This document shows, piece by piece, positions 29,727-39,196 of a DNA stretch of 64,000 bases; positions within the stretch are counted from its first letter, which is position 1, and each line of letters starts with the position of its first letter. The notes below the pieces were generated by a model that had not been told where the DNA came from, did no database searches, and saw only the letters and a list, made by a program, of their open reading frames with translations. The DNA lies in assembly GCA_040839025.1 (NCBI GenBank), contig JBFPJN010000001.1:744001-808000 (forward strand), read 5' to 3'. The position numbers and the translations under genes are program-made. The DNA is from Alphaproteobacteria bacterium LSUCC0719 (GTDB lineage: Bacteria; Pseudomonadota; Alphaproteobacteria; Puniceispirillales; Puniceispirillaceae).

Positions 29727-30128
29727 TTAACGACTGTCGCGCGAGGTGGTGTAGGCTTCCTCGCAATGTTCCAGACAATAGGGCTTGCCGGGGACAACTC
29801 TGGCACCACAGAAGGTAAAGCCGCTCAGCTTTGGATCACCGGTCGGCCAGCAGCATTTGCTTCGCGACCATTGCAGTTTGCGCAATTCAAGACGCAGCGG
29901 CAGGTTGACAGGCTCGACGGGGGCCTTTGGCTTTGCCGGTTTTTTCACTTCTGTTGCGGTCTTGGAAATCGGTGATGGCCGCTTTGGCAATCCCATCCGG
30001 TGCGCCTTGCCAGCGATTGCGTTGCGCGACACGCCAAGCGCGTCACCAATCTGCGAAATGGACAGCCCGTCATCCCACAGCTTGCGAAGCTGTGCCAGCC
30101 GTTCGTCGGTCCACGCGTTCTCTGTCAT
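29727..30128 (-). CDS. gcrA: Cell-cycle regulator GcrA
   Basis: Alphaproteobacterial sigma70 cofactor that binds promoters carrying methylated GANTC sites and drives genes including ctrA. The start MTENAWTDERLAQLRKLW at 30128 has GAGGG upstream and gives 133 residues. The N-terminal helix-turn-helix contains SISQIGDALGVSRNAIAGKA, the middle is a Lys/Pro linker, and the conserved C-terminal region has the CCWPTGDP and FCGARVVPGKPYCLEHC motifs. A GANTC site upstream of ctrA in the same window fits the known circuit. The CcrM methylase is not in the window. Confidence 0.95.
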   Translation of the reverse strand: MTENAWTDERLAQLRKLWDDGLSISQIGDALGVSRNAIAGKAHRMGLPKRPSPISKTATEVKKPAKPKAPVEPVNLPLRLELRKLQWSRSKCCWPTGDPKLSGFTFCGARVVPGKPYCLEHCEEAYTTSRDSR

Positions 30129-30276
30129 GCCACCCTCATTCGCTACCACGCCGCAAAGCGCCTCGTCGGCCCTGTCATCACGCCGCGCCACCGCCACTTG
30201 CTGGATTGCTCAACATATAGTGCCGGGGGCGCATAAACTCAATCCGCAATTGGTCGCCCCCGCCTTTCGGCCGGGC

Positions 30277-31086
30277 TCAGAGCGCGCCGATGAAACCGCC
30301 AATCAAATCGATCTGACAATCCAGCATGTGACGCCCGTAATGGGTTTGCAGCCCCCGTGCCTCGGCCGCGGCAAGCCAGGCCGTGCGCTCGGGGACCATG
30401 ATGATCTCGGCAATCAGCGTATTCGGCCCGACAGCATCAAAGGCAAGCGGCAATGCCTCGCCATCATGCAGCCCCAGGCTGGTGGTATTGACAATCATAT
30501 CGACGCCGCTGCCGTCATGACCGGGGGCGCCCCGCACCTGATCGTAACCGCCAAGGCGCTCCAGATCATGCCCGATGGCAATGGCCTTGTCGGCTGTTCT
30601 GTTATGGATCAGCAGACGATCCACACCAGCCTCGCACAAGGCCAGCGCAATGGCGCGCGCAGCCCCGCCCGCCCCAACCATCAGCACGGTGATGCCGGCA
30701 GGATCATGGCCATTCCGGCGCAACCCCTCGACAAAGCCCGCCCCATCGAAATTGTCACCATGCATGGTTCCGTCATCATCAAAGCGCACGGCATTGACGG
30801 CTCCGGTCAGTTGCGCTGCCGGGCCAAGCGTATCGCACAGCTTCGCAATTTCCATCTTGTGCGGGATGGTGACAGCCATACCGCCAAAATTGCTGATGCC
30901 CCGCAGCGCGGCGATCGTTGCCGCCAGCGATTCAGGTGGCACGCTGATGGGAACCATCACATGATCAAGTCCATTTGCGGCAAACAACGGATTGAACACC
31001 ATCGGCGCACGAACATGGTCGGCTGGATGGGCAATGGTGGCAAAGACACGGGTCGTGCCCGTCACCCACGGCATCTGACCGGTCAT
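30277..31086 (-). CDS. Shikimate dehydrogenase-like protein with altered substrate motif
   Basis: NAD(P)-dependent oxidoreductase of the AroE family, 269 residues, with GGGAGG upstream of the start. The catalytic Lys77 is in GMAVTIPHK, the conserved Asp region reads HGDNFDGAGF, and the nucleotide loop is VGAGGAARAIA. In genuine AroE the N-terminal motif is HSxSP, where both serines bind the shikimate carboxylate; here it reads HPADHVRAP, so both serines are missing. A different substrate, such as quinate or another hydroxy acid, is therefore likely. Biosynthetic AroE function cannot be assumed. It stands 148 bp upstream of gcrA on the same strand. Confidence 0.85.
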   Translation of the reverse strand: MTGQMPWVTGTTRVFATIAHPADHVRAPMVFNPLFAANGLDHVMVPISVPPESLAATIAALRGISNFGGMAVTIPHKMEIAKLCDTLGPAAQLTGAVNAVRFDDDGTMHGDNFDGAGFVEGLRRNGHDPAGITVLMVGAGGAARAIALALCEAGVDRLLIHNRTADKAIAIGHDLERLGGYDQVRGAPGHDGSGVDMIVNTTSLGLHDGEALPLAFDAVGPNTLIAEIIMVPERTAWLAAAEARGLQTHYGRHMLDCQIDLIGGFIGAL

Positions 31087-31289
31087 TCCATCCTCCCTGC
31101 AAGCCCTGTTGAAAATGTGGCAGACACCGCCACAAGAAATCCCAAAATCATCATCACCCTGCCAGCTTTACGCCTTTTTCGGCACAGAAAACAGACCGTG
31201 GCGCCGGTGCGCTGGGAACGACCACCCACCGCAGCCAGTGTACCGGCGTCACCACAACCGTTGCAACCTCCACCAACAGGAAGATCAAG

Positions 31290-31679
31290 ATGAAAACTCT
31301 CAGCAGAACAATGGTGATCACCGGCGGCCTTGTGCTGTCTGGCATGATTGTCGCCAGCCTCGCCGTCGCGGGAAATTTCGGCCACTATCACAAGCGTGGA
31401 CAGATGTTCAGCGCTGCCCCGCTCGACGCCGATGGCGACGGCGCGCTGACCCGGGACGAACTCATGACCCATAACAGGGTCCGGTTCGACAGGCTCGACA
31501 GCAATGGCGACGGTGCCATTTCACCCGATGAATATGGTGCCAGGCTTGTCGCCATGTTCTCGCGGATGGACGCCAATGGTGATGGCATGCTGGCGGGCGA
31601 TGAACTGCCACGCCGGATGGGTCGTCATGGTCATGGTCATGACAGCAGGGACGCACACAAATTGCGGGACGCCAGCTGA
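31290..31679 (+). CDS. Exported EF-hand calcium-binding protein
   Basis: A 129-residue protein with an N-terminal hydrophobic signal (about residues 8-27, ending AVAG) and three EF-hand loops of 12 residues: Asp46-Glu57 (DADGDGALTRDE), Asp70-Glu81 (DSNGDGAISPDE) and Asp94-Glu105 (DANGDGMLAGDE). All loop ligands are intact. The C-terminus has a short His-rich stretch HGHGHD. AGGAAGATCAAG precedes the start. A periplasmic calcium buffer or sensor is likely; no partner is visible. Confidence 0.85.
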   Translation: MKTLSRTMVITGGLVLSGMIVASLAVAGNFGHYHKRGQMFSAAPLDADGDGALTRDELMTHNRVRFDRLDSNGDGAISPDEYGARLVAMFSRMDANGDGMLAGDELPRRMGRHGHGHDSRDAHKLRDAS

Positions 31680-31730
31680 TCACCGCCAGCTGATCACTAA
31701 AGGCCGCTTGGCCCCGGGCGCGCCCGGGGA

Positions 31731-32132
31731 CTAGTCCTGTGCGTCCCTGAAGCTGAGTGATGCGGAATTGATGCAATAGCGAAGGCCGGTTGGTGCCGGC
31801 CCGTCGGGAAACACATGGCCAAGATGCGCATCGCAGCGCGCGCAATGGACCTCGGTCCGTCGCATGAACAGGCTGGTATCCTCACTCTCGCCGACCGTGT
31901 CACCGTCAAGCTTGTCATAGAAGCTTGGCCAGCCACTGCCGGAATTGAACTTTGTTTTGGATGAAAACAAAGCCGCATCACAGCAGATGCAGTGATAGGT
32001 GCCGTCATCATAATGCTTGTCAAGGGCACCGGTGAATGCGCGCTCGGTGCCATGTTCCCTGGTTACATAATATTGCTCAGCGGTCAGCTGATCGCGCCAC
32101 TCGGCTTCGCTCTTGACGATTTTGTCACTCAT
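31731..32132 (-). CDS. msrB: Peptide-methionine (R)-S-oxide reductase MsrB
   Basis: Repairs oxidised methionine in proteins, specific for the R isomer. The 133 residues from 32132 contain zinc ligands Cys48/Cys51 and Cys97/Cys100, the motif NSGSGWPSF, and the catalytic Cys120 in GLRYCINS. The start ATG overlaps the stop of the upstream molybdenum hydroxylase subunit (ATGA), so translation is coupled. It ends a five-gene minus-strand run. Confidence 0.96.
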   Translation of the reverse strand: MSDKIVKSEAEWRDQLTAEQYYVTREHGTERAFTGALDKHYDDGTYHCICCDAALFSSKTKFNSGSGWPSFYDKLDGDTVGESEDTSLFMRRTEVHCARCDAHLGHVFPDGPAPTGLRYCINSASLSFRDAQD

Positions 32133-34447
32133 TCCGCTGCCTCCGATGTGGCCGTGCCGTGAAGCACCTCCCAGATTGCCGCCGGGGTCGCCGGCATGTC
32201 GATATGGACAACGCCCAGCGCATCCGTCAGCGCCGAAATCACCGCCTGCGGTGCGCCGATGGCACCGGCCTCGCCCGAACCTTTGACCCCCAGGACATTG
32301 TTCTTGCACGGGATATTGCGGAAGCTGATATCAAAACGCGGCAGGTCGTCGGCGCGCGGCAACGCATAATCCATCAGGGATCCCGCCACGAGCTGGCCCT
32401 GTTCGTCAAAAGCGGCATGTTCATGAAGCGCCTGACCAATGCCCTGGGCGATACCGCCGTGAACCTGGCCTTCGAGCATCAGTGGATTGATCACAGTGCC
32501 GAAATCGTCAACGACTGTGTAGCGCAGGATATCGACCTTGCAGGTGCCGGGATCAAGCTCCAGCTCGACGATATGGCATCCATAGGGATAGGTGGCACCA
32601 TCGGTTGTATATTGGTGCTTGATATCAAACGGGTGCGGCCCCTCGTCAGGCACCAGCCGCAACACCAGGTCCTCGATGGTGATCGAATGATTGGTGTGTG
32701 GGGCTGAAAACACGCCATCGGCCAGGATCAGGTCCTCAGGATCGCATTCCAGCATTTCGGCAGCATGCGGGCGGGCCGTATCCAGTGTGCGGGCCGCCAC
32801 CTCGGCAACAGCGGAGCCCAGAATGGCGGTCATCCGCGCGCCACCCGTGGTACCCGGCGGGTTGATGGCCGAATCCCCCTGCATGACCTCGATCTTGTCG
32901 GCGTCAAAACCCAGCCGGTCGGACAGGATCTGGGTCAGGGTCGTGCGATGGCCCTGGCCGTTTTCCTGCTGCGACGCCAGCACCAGAATGGTGCCATCAT
33001 CACGGAACCGGACATCGACACCACCATCGGTGCCGCCGCCGCATTGTTCCAGATACATGCCGAGCCCGAACCCGCGAAGTTTCCCGCGCGCTTCGGAATC
33101 GGCACGCCGCGCCGCGAACCCGGCATGGTCGGCACGACGAAGCGCCTCTTCCATCAATTCCGGCATCTCGCCGCCATCGATACTGCCACCAAGCACCATT
33201 TCAAACGGCATCTGGTCGGCACGGATCAGGTTGCGACGGCGGATTTCCAGCCGGTCGATGCCAAGATGCGCCGCGATATGGTCCATCAGCCGTTCCATCA
33301 CATAGTTGGCCTCTGGCCGGCCAGCGCCGCGATAGGCATCAACGGCCGGCGTATTGGTCATGATGCCTAGCACACGCAGACTTGCCGTGGGGATGGCATA
33401 GGTGGTTGTCAGCGCACGACAACCCGACAATGTCGGGATATAGGTGCTGAAGTTCGACAGCCACGATCCCATATTGGCGTGGATCGTGACCGCAAGTGCG
33501 TGAACCTTGCCATCACGATCGATCACCGCGCGGGCCTTGGTACGGTTGTCGCGTCCATGAAGGTCGGACAGGAAGGAATCGGACCGGGCCTGCTGCCAGC
33601 GCAGCCTGCGACCGAGCCGGCGCGCCGCCCAGGCGATGATCAGCTGTTCGGGATGAAGAAAAATCTTGAAACCGAAACTGCCGCCGACATCACCGGTGCG
33701 GACACGCACCTGCTGCGTTTCCATGCCGAGCGCCTCGGCAAGCTGTTCTGCAATGCCGACCGGGCCCTGCGTGCCACACCAGACATCCAGCGTGCCCTCG
33801 TCGGGCCCCGGTGCCGCGATCATCGGTCTGGTCTCCATCGAATTGATGATGACCCTGTTGTTGATCACGTCGATCTCGAATATCTCGCGCCCATCGGCCT
33901 GTGCTGAAGCCAGAACGGCATCGGTACCGTCATGGTCGCCAGCCACCCAGTTAAAGGCGATATTTTTGGGATATTCGGCATAAAGCTGGGGGGCCGTGTC
34001 CTGCATCGCGGCATAGACATCGGTCACCGCCAGCAGACTGTCATAGCGTGCCTCAATCAATTCCAGCGCATCATGGGCCGTGGTTGCATCCTCGGCCACA
34101 ACAACGGCGACAATATCCCCGGCGGTGCGGTTCACATCCCGCACCATCGGTGGATGCGAGACCATCGTCATTTTCTGTCCATCCTCATTGGTCAGCCGGT
34201 GCTGGCACTGGATATCACCAACCTTGTCAGCGTCGAGATCGGCCTGGGTTGCCACGAGATGCACCCCGTCAAGCGCCGCCGCCGCACTGGTATCGACAGA
34301 CAGCAACCGCGCATGCGCCAGCGGCGCGCGAAGAAACGCCACCGCGAGGCCGGTACCCGGGTCGATATCATCGGTATAACGCCCCTGGCCGGTGATTAGC
34401 CGCGAATCCTCGATACGGGGGATAGCCTGACCAACGCCGAATTTCAT
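32129..34447 (-). CDS. Molybdopterin-binding large subunit of a xanthine dehydrogenase/CO dehydrogenase family enzyme
   Basis: Catalytic subunit (CoxL/XdhB-type), 772 residues from [17 protein letters not shown] at 34447 with GGAG upstream. The molybdopterin-binding segments [14 protein letters not shown] and [11 protein letters not shown] (with the active-site Glu) are present. The active-site loop reads [13 protein letters not shown], as in form II and other hydroxylases; the CO-oxidising form I signature AYxCSFR is absent, so aerobic CO oxidation is unlikely. The iron-sulfur and flavin subunits that normally flank it are missing, so it must pair with subunits encoded elsewhere or have a degenerated operon. 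Substrate unknown. Confidence 0.9.
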   Translation of the reverse strand: MKFGVGQAIPRIEDSRLITGQGRYTDDIDPGTGLAVAFLRAPLAHARLLSVDTSAAAALDGVHLVATQADLDADKVGDIQCQHRLTNEDGQKMTMVSHPPMVRDVNRTAGDIVAVVVAEDATTAHDALELIEARYDSLLAVTDVYAAMQDTAPQLYAEYPKNIAFNWVAGDHDGTDAVLASAQADGREIFEIDVINNRVIINSMETRPMIAAPGPDEGTLDVWCGTQGPVGIAEQLAEALGMETQQVRVRTGDVGGSFGFKIFLHPEQLIIAWAARRLGRRLRWQQARSDSFLSDLHGRDNRTKARAVIDRDGKVHALAVTIHANMGSWLSNFSTYIPTLSGCRALTTTYAIPTASLRVLGIMTNTPAVDAYRGAGRPEANYVMERLMDHIAAHLGIDRLEIRRRNLIRADQMPFEMVLGGSIDGGEMPELMEEALRRADHAGFAARRADSEARGKLRGFGLGMYLEQCGGGTDGGVDVRFRDDGTILVLASQQENGQGHRTTLTQILSDRLGFDADKIEVMQGDSAINPPGTTGGARMTAILGSAVAEVAARTLDTARPHAAEMLECDPEDLILADGVFSAPHTNHSITIEDLVLRLVPDEGPHPFDIKHQYTTDGATYPYGCHIVELELDPGTCKVDILRYTVVDDFGTVINPLMLEGQVHGGIAQGIGQALHEHAAFDEQGQLVAGSLMDYALPRADDLPRFDISFRNIPCKNNVLGVKGSGEAGAIGAPQAVISALTDALGVVHIDMPATPAAIWEVLHGTATSEAAE

Positions 34448-34449
34448 CT

Positions 34450-35079
34450 TCAGTCTCCTGTTGACGTGTCCGCCGGCCCGGAAAGCCGGCGCACCGCATA
34501 GCCGATGCGTGTTGCTGTGGTGATCCAGCAAAGACCCCCGAAGATCCATGCCAGAGGATCGAACAGGGAAGGCATGATGATCACTGCCAGTAGGAAAATG
34601 ATGGTCTCCAGCCCTTCGGTCAAGCCGCCCATGTAGAAGAAGCTTTTTTTCCCCCTGATATCGGTCGAAATATCGCGCTTCTGGGCGATAATGGCAAAGG
34701 ACAGAAAACTTGTACCGGTGCCGACAAAACTGAAGATCAGAAAGGCCGCCGCCGTGGCATTGGCCGGATCGGCAAAGGCAAATCCAAGAACAAGCGCGCT
34801 GTAGATGATGAAATCCAGCGTGATGTCGAGGAAACCACCCAGATCGGTCGGGCCGTGTACACGGGCAATCGCCCCGTCAAGCCCGTCACAGACCCTGTTG
34901 GCTAAAAACAGCAACGCTGCCAGTGCCGTGGCACCGGATGCCACTGCCATCGCGGCGGCCAGGCCAAAGCCGAACCCGAAAATGGTGACATGGTTGGCGC
35001 TGACACCCAGACCGGCAAGGACACGCCCGGCGGGATTGAGGATCCGGTCCATGAAAGGTCTGAGGGCAGCGTCGAACAT
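34450..35079 (-). CDS. CDP-alcohol phosphatidyltransferase family protein
   Basis: Membrane enzyme of 209 residues that joins a CDP-activated alcohol or lipid to an alcohol. The catalytic stretch has DGLDGAIAR followed by GGFLDITLD, giving the acidic residues that bind CDP and metal; the spacer between the two halves is one residue shorter than the usual DGx2ARx8Gx3Dx3D consensus. At least four hydrophobic segments are visible. It lies 12 nt downstream of a Psd-like gene, as PssA does in the Psd-PssA pathway, but it is shorter than and different from typical PssA, so the product is uncertain. Confidence 0.82.
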   Translation of the reverse strand: MFDAALRPFMDRILNPAGRVLAGLGVSANHVTIFGFGFGLAAAMAVASGATALAALLFLANRVCDGLDGAIARVHGPTDLGGFLDITLDFIIYSALVLGFAFADPANATAAAFLIFSFVGTGTSFLSFAIIAQKRDISTDIRGKKSFFYMGGLTEGLETIIFLLAVIIMPSLFDPLAWIFGGLCWITTATRIGYAVRRLSGPADTSTGD

Positions 35080-35091
35080 CAGCCGCGACGA

Positions 35092-35784
35092 TCAGCGTCT
35101 GGCAAGGATCGTCTCTCCGGCGACGACCGTCTTGCCGACTTCGATCTCGCATCTGTAACCAGCCGGTATCACAAGCTCGGCCAGCCCCCCTACCCGTGCC
35201 ATGCCAAGCGGTGCCCCGGCGGCCAGAAACTTGCCTGGACCATAGCGGCAGACAAGCTGGCGTGCCGTCGCCGTGCCGATCTGCACCAGCAGAAAGCGCA
35301 CGCCGTCTTCGGTTTCAATGCTGATCTCGCGGCGTTCATTGTCGCGCCGCATCAGCGACAGCTCTTCACCACCACGGAACAGGCCTGGAATCAGGAAATT
35401 GTCGATCACACGGCCAGCCACCGGGCTGCGCTGCAGCTGCGCATCGGCCAGGCTGGTCTTGATGGTGACCCGGCAGGCCGCAGGCGCTGCCGCTTCATCG
35501 GCAGAAGCGCCGTCCGGCACGGCAGGATCGCCGGCAAGGGCGGCAACTTCAACCACCACCCCGTCAGCCGGTGCCAGCACCAGAGCCGGATCGGCGGGCG
35601 ATACCCGGCGCGGCACGCGCAGACTGTAGCGGAGCCACACCATCAACCCCAGGGCGAATGTACCGAGCGGCAGGGAAATCAAACTCAGAACAATGGTAAC
35701 GATGCCGGCCATGCCGAGAACCGCCCACCCGTCCGCAGCGATCCAGCCAGTTTCAAAATCGGTGTTGGTCTGATCTGTATTCAT
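35092..35784 (-). CDS. Phosphatidylserine decarboxylase-like protein lacking the processing serine
   Basis: The 230 residues follow the small alphaproteobacterial Psd layout: a membrane segment at about 20-50, APADGVVVEV (Asp74), a core with QRSPVAGRV, then LLVQIGTATARQLVCRYGPG and VGKTVVAGETILA. Genuine Psd cleaves itself at a Gly-Ser bond and uses an Asp-His-Ser triad. Here the histidine position reads Gln116 (ADAQLQRSP) and the cleavage site reads Gly199-Gly200 (MARVGGLAEL). Self-cleavage to make the pyruvoyl group therefore looks impossible. It may be a pseudoenzyme with a binding or regulatory role. The ATG at 35784 is chosen; a GTG at 35811 overlaps the upstream stop and is an alternative. 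Confidence 0.8.
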   Translation of the reverse strand: MNTDQTNTDFETGWIAADGWAVLGMAGIVTIVLSLISLPLGTFALGLMVWLRYSLRVPRRVSPADPALVLAPADGVVVEVAALAGDPAVPDGASADEAAAPAACRVTIKTSLADAQLQRSPVAGRVIDNFLIPGLFRGGEELSLMRRDNERREISIETEDGVRFLLVQIGTATARQLVCRYGPGKFLAAGAPLGMARVGGLAELVIPAGYRCEIEVGKTVVAGETILARR

Positions 35785-35807
35785 GGTGTGTCGGCCCCGC
35801 CCAGGCG

Positions 35808-37019
35808 TCACTCGGGAGACTTCGGGAGCGCGAAAATCTGGTTCGGGAAAATCAGGTCAGGATCATTGATGGCGGCTGCGTTGCGCCGCACGATATCAAC
35901 ATATCTGATCCCCTCGCCATAGGAGCTGTAGGCAATACGCCACAGCGCGTCACCGCGCTGGACAATGACCATACGACTACCGTCAAGACCCTGAGACAGA
36001 TCGCGTGTCGCAACCGGCAGTTCATAGGTTGCTATCACCGCATTGTCGGCATTGCGAAGGGTGAAGATCATCGTCCGACGCGACTTTGCCATATCAACCT
36101 TGCCGGCAAGCTGCCAGCTGCCATCACTGGCCGTACCGGTGTCACCGAACGAGATGCCGTCGGCCACCGCATCGACACGGACGCCGCCTCGCGAGACGCC
36201 GGCGACGACAAGTTCACCATCCGCTTTCCATGACAGCGACCGCGGGGCAATGGCCGGCACCACGGGCATTGCCGTGTCGCTTGCCGTTGCCGACGCGGTG
36301 GATGTCGCCGCACCGGCAACCGGCGCCGGGCGTTCAACAGCCGGGGCGGCAATGTCATCCGGTGATTGCAGCAATTTCGGCATGTCGGTTTCGGTCTGTG
36401 GCAGCAGCGCGACCAGGGGACGATCCTCGGTTGTTTCGCCGACCTGAATGGCCATCGTGATGTCGGCGACCGACGATCTGCCATCCTCGGACACCACCCC
36501 AACCGATACAAGATGCTCGCCGGCACCAAGCGCCGCGTCCGGAATGATCACCCATTCGCCATTCTCGTCCGCCCTGGTACGGCCAAGGATCACATCGCCC
36601 TCGAAAACGGTGACTTCAGCATTCGGTGTCGCCTTGCCGGCGAACACCGCATTGCCATCCGGTCTGACCTGGGCAAGATCGATCGACACTGTGGGCGGCA
36701 CCGGTTCATCAGTCGCCGGCTGTGATGATGACGTCGTGGATGTTGCCGCGCCCGACCCGGCACCGTCGTTTCCGGCACCGTCGCTTCCAGCACCATTGCT
36801 GGCCTGTCCGCCGCCGCCAGCGCCGTCGGCAGACTGTTGTGTCTGCAACGTGCCATTGCCCGTCGTCTGCGCCTTGGCTGTCACGGTTTGCGATGCGTCT
36901 GATTGCGGTTCAATCTTTGCCTGCTCGCCGGTATCCAGAAGCGTGACGGCAAGCGCGATGACGGCGATGGCCGCACCAACACCGACAAAGATATAGGTCA
37001 AGACCCTCACACGGAACAC
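35808..37019 (-). CDS. Membrane-anchored LysM protein with Ig-like repeats
   Basis: A 403-residue envelope protein. Residues 5-28 form one membrane anchor, 30-100 a low-complexity linker rich in Gly, Ala, Ser, Thr and Gln. Two bacterial Ig-like segments follow (NAVFAGKATPNAEVTVFEGD; ELVVAGVSRGGVRVDAVADG), and a C-terminal LysM module (about 350-400, VQRGDALWRIAYSSYGEG, ending NQIFALPKS) that binds peptidoglycan. It is the first gene of a five-gene minus-strand run with the lipid-related pair, and is divergent from the LOG protein gene. Confidence 0.85.
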   Translation of the reverse strand: MFRVRVLTYIFVGVGAAIAVIALAVTLLDTGEQAKIEPQSDASQTVTAKAQTTGNGTLQTQQSADGAGGGGQASNGAGSDGAGNDGAGSGAATSTTSSSQPATDEPVPPTVSIDLAQVRPDGNAVFAGKATPNAEVTVFEGDVILGRTRADENGEWVIIPDAALGAGEHLVSVGVVSEDGRSSVADITMAIQVGETTEDRPLVALLPQTETDMPKLLQSPDDIAAPAVERPAPVAGAATSTASATASDTAMPVVPAIAPRSLSWKADGELVVAGVSRGGVRVDAVADGISFGDTGTASDGSWQLAGKVDMAKSRRTMIFTLRNADNAVIATYELPVATRDLSQGLDGSRMVIVQRGDALWRIAYSSYGEGIRYVDIVRRNAAAINDPDLIFPNQIFALPKSPE

Positions 37020-37094
37020 CTTTTCGCTGGCGGAAAACGTTTATCAGCGTAATGCTATCAAGATGTTCTTTCAATCACAGGATACGTCATTGCC

Positions 37095-37643
37095 ATGAAA
37101 AAAATCTGCGTTTTTGCCGGCGCGTCGGCTGGCAACAAGCCATCCTATGCCGAGGCCGCCTACGATCTGGGAGCCCTGATCGCAAGCCATGGTCTGGGAC
37201 TTGTCTATGGCGGAGGACGCAGAGGATTGATGGGACGGGTGGCCGACGGCGCGATTGAAAGTGGCGGCACGGTCATCGGCATCATCCCGAAATTCCTTGA
37301 TCGCGTGGAGATCGGCCATGCCGGTGTCACCAAGCTTCATGTCATCGATACGATGCATCAGCGCAAGGAAATGATGTATGCGGAAAGTGACGCCTTCATC
37401 ATTCTTCCCGGCGGTCTCGGCACCCTCGACGAGACAATGGAAATCACCACCTGGCGGCAGCTCGATCTGCACAAAAAGCCGGTCATCATCCTCAACATCG
37501 ACGGCTATTGGGATTCCCTCCTGGCGATGCTCGACTCTGTGGTTGCCGAGGGTTTCATGCATAACGGCCACCTGCAGCATTTTGACACCGTGGCTTCGGT
37601 TGACGGGCTGAAGCCCCATCTGCAGGAACTCATAAACAGCTGA
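37095..37643 (+). CDS. LOG family protein (TIGR00730), nucleotide 5'-monophosphate phosphoribohydrolase-like
   Basis: Rossmann-fold protein of 182 residues related to plant LONELY GUY enzymes, which cleave nucleoside monophosphates to base and ribose phosphate. The signatures GGGRRGLMG (about residues 39-47) and PGGLGTLDE (about 101-109) are intact, as is MHQRKEMM. The true substrate in bacteria is often AMP; a cytokinin role cannot be inferred. Formerly annotated as lysine decarboxylase, which is incorrect for this family. Confidence 0.9.
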   Translation: MKKICVFAGASAGNKPSYAEAAYDLGALIASHGLGLVYGGGRRGLMGRVADGAIESGGTVIGIIPKFLDRVEIGHAGVTKLHVIDTMHQRKEMMYAESDAFIILPGGLGTLDETMEITTWRQLDLHKKPVIILNIDGYWDSLLAMLDSVVAEGFMHNGHLQHFDTVASVDGLKPHLQELINS

Positions 37644-37873
37644 ACCGGCCAAACAACGTTGCATTGGCCTTGCGCTCACGCCGCTTGGACAGTACAAACC
37701 ACGCAACCGACCTTTGGGGGGCGTCGGTGCCAGTCAGTTGATGTTCCCATACGAGCCGGAAATGGCAGGTGCCGTGCGCGGTGTCAGTTCACCCGCACCT
37801 GTGCCAGTGTTTGATGCTGTTTGATCGGCCATGCCAGGGCCGACAGACACGATGTAAGAGGTGAAGGAAAGCC

Positions 37874-39091
37874 ATGTCCAAGATCAAAGTAAAAACCCCA
37901 GTCGTTGAAATCGACGGCGACGAGATGACCCGCATCATCTGGCAGAAAATCAAAGACAAGCTGATCTTCCCCTATCTTGATATCGACCTCAAATATTACG
38001 ACCTCGGGATCGAGAAGCGGGATGAGACAAACGACCAGATCACGATCGACAGCGCCAATGCCATCAAGGAATACGGCGTTGGTGTAAAATGCGCGACCAT
38101 CACCCCCGATGAGGCGCGCGTCGAGGAATTCGGCCTGAAGAAAATGTATCGTTCGCCAAACGGCACCATCAGGAACATCCTTGGCGGCACCGTGTTCCGT
38201 CAGCCCATCATCTGCCAGAATGTACCCCGTCTGGTACCCGGTTGGACCCGCCCGATTGTGATCGGTCGTCACGCTTTCGGCGACCAGTACCGGGCTACCG
38301 ATTTCGTCGTCCAGGGCGCCGGCAAGCTGACCATGACCTTCACCCCCGCCGACGGCAGTGCGCCGGTGACGCGCGAAGTCTTCGACTTCCCGGATGGCGG
38401 TGTGGCAATGTCGATGTACAATCTCGACGAGTCGATCCGCGGCTTTGCACGGGCCTGCATGAATTACGGTCTGGACCTCGGATGGCCAGTCTATCTGTCG
38501 ACCAAGAACACGATCATGAAGGCCTATGACGGGCGCTTCAAGGATCTGTTCGAAGAGGTGTTTGAAGATGAATTCGCTGACAAGTTCCGCGCCGCCGGGA
38601 TCACCTATGAACATCGTCTGATCGATGACATGGTGGCTTGCGCGATGAAATGGGATGGCGGGTTTGTCTGGGCCTGTAAAAACTATGACGGCGATGTACA
38701 GTCCGACACCGTTGCCCAGGGTTTCGGATCGCTTGGCCTGATGACCTCGGTCCTGATGACACCCGATGGCAAGACAGTCGAGGCCGAAGCCGCACACGGC
38801 ACGGTCACACGTCACTTCCGCCAGCATCAGCAGGGCAAACCCACCTCGACCAATCCGATTGCGTCGATTTTCGCCTGGACCCGTGGTCTCAGCTATCGCG
38901 CCAAATTCGACAATACCCCGGATGTGGCCAATTTCGCCGAGACAGTGGAAAAGGTCTGCATCCAGACTGTTGAACGCGGGCAGATGACCAAGGATCTGGC
39001 GCTGCTGATCTCGAATGAGCAGCCGTTCCTGACAACCGACGCCTTCCTCGACGCGCTGGACGACAATCTGAAAGCGGCGATGAACGTCTAG
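37874..39091 (+). CDS. icd: NADP-dependent isocitrate dehydrogenase, eukaryote-like type
   Basis: Citric-acid-cycle enzyme that oxidises isocitrate to 2-oxoglutarate and yields NADPH. The 405 residues begin [22 protein letters not shown], the opening of the homodimeric type II family shared with mitochondrial IDH. The substrate loop [19 protein letters not shown], the catalytic Tyr/Lys regions and [17 protein letters not shown] follow. The 2-oxoglutarate it makes is the signal read by the P-II protein in this window. A strong terminator follows. Confidence 0.97.
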   Translation: MSKIKVKTPVVEIDGDEMTRIIWQKIKDKLIFPYLDIDLKYYDLGIEKRDETNDQITIDSANAIKEYGVGVKCATITPDEARVEEFGLKKMYRSPNGTIRNILGGTVFRQPIICQNVPRLVPGWTRPIVIGRHAFGDQYRATDFVVQGAGKLTMTFTPADGSAPVTREVFDFPDGGVAMSMYNLDESIRGFARACMNYGLDLGWPVYLSTKNTIMKAYDGRFKDLFEEVFEDEFADKFRAAGITYEHRLIDDMVACAMKWDGGFVWACKNYDGDVQSDTVAQGFGSLGLMTSVLMTPDGKTVEAEAAHGTVTRHFRQHQQGKPTSTNPIASIFAWTRGLSYRAKFDNTPDVANFAETVEKVCIQTVERGQMTKDLALLISNEQPFLTTDAFLDALDDNLKAAMNV

Positions 39092-39146
39092 TCGGCCAGC
39101 CGATGAAATGTCTGGTCAGAACCTGATCAGACAGATTCTATGAACA

Positions 39147-39179
39147 GGCACATCGCGCCATGCGATGTGCCTTTTTTTT
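39147..39179 (+). terminator. Rho-independent terminator of icd
   Basis: A perfect 10-bp stem GGCACATCGC / GCGATGTGCC with loop GCCAT is followed by eight T residues. It lies between the convergent icd and alaS genes. Confidence 0.95.
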
Positions 39180-39196
39180 GCGGTCAGAAAGTTGCG

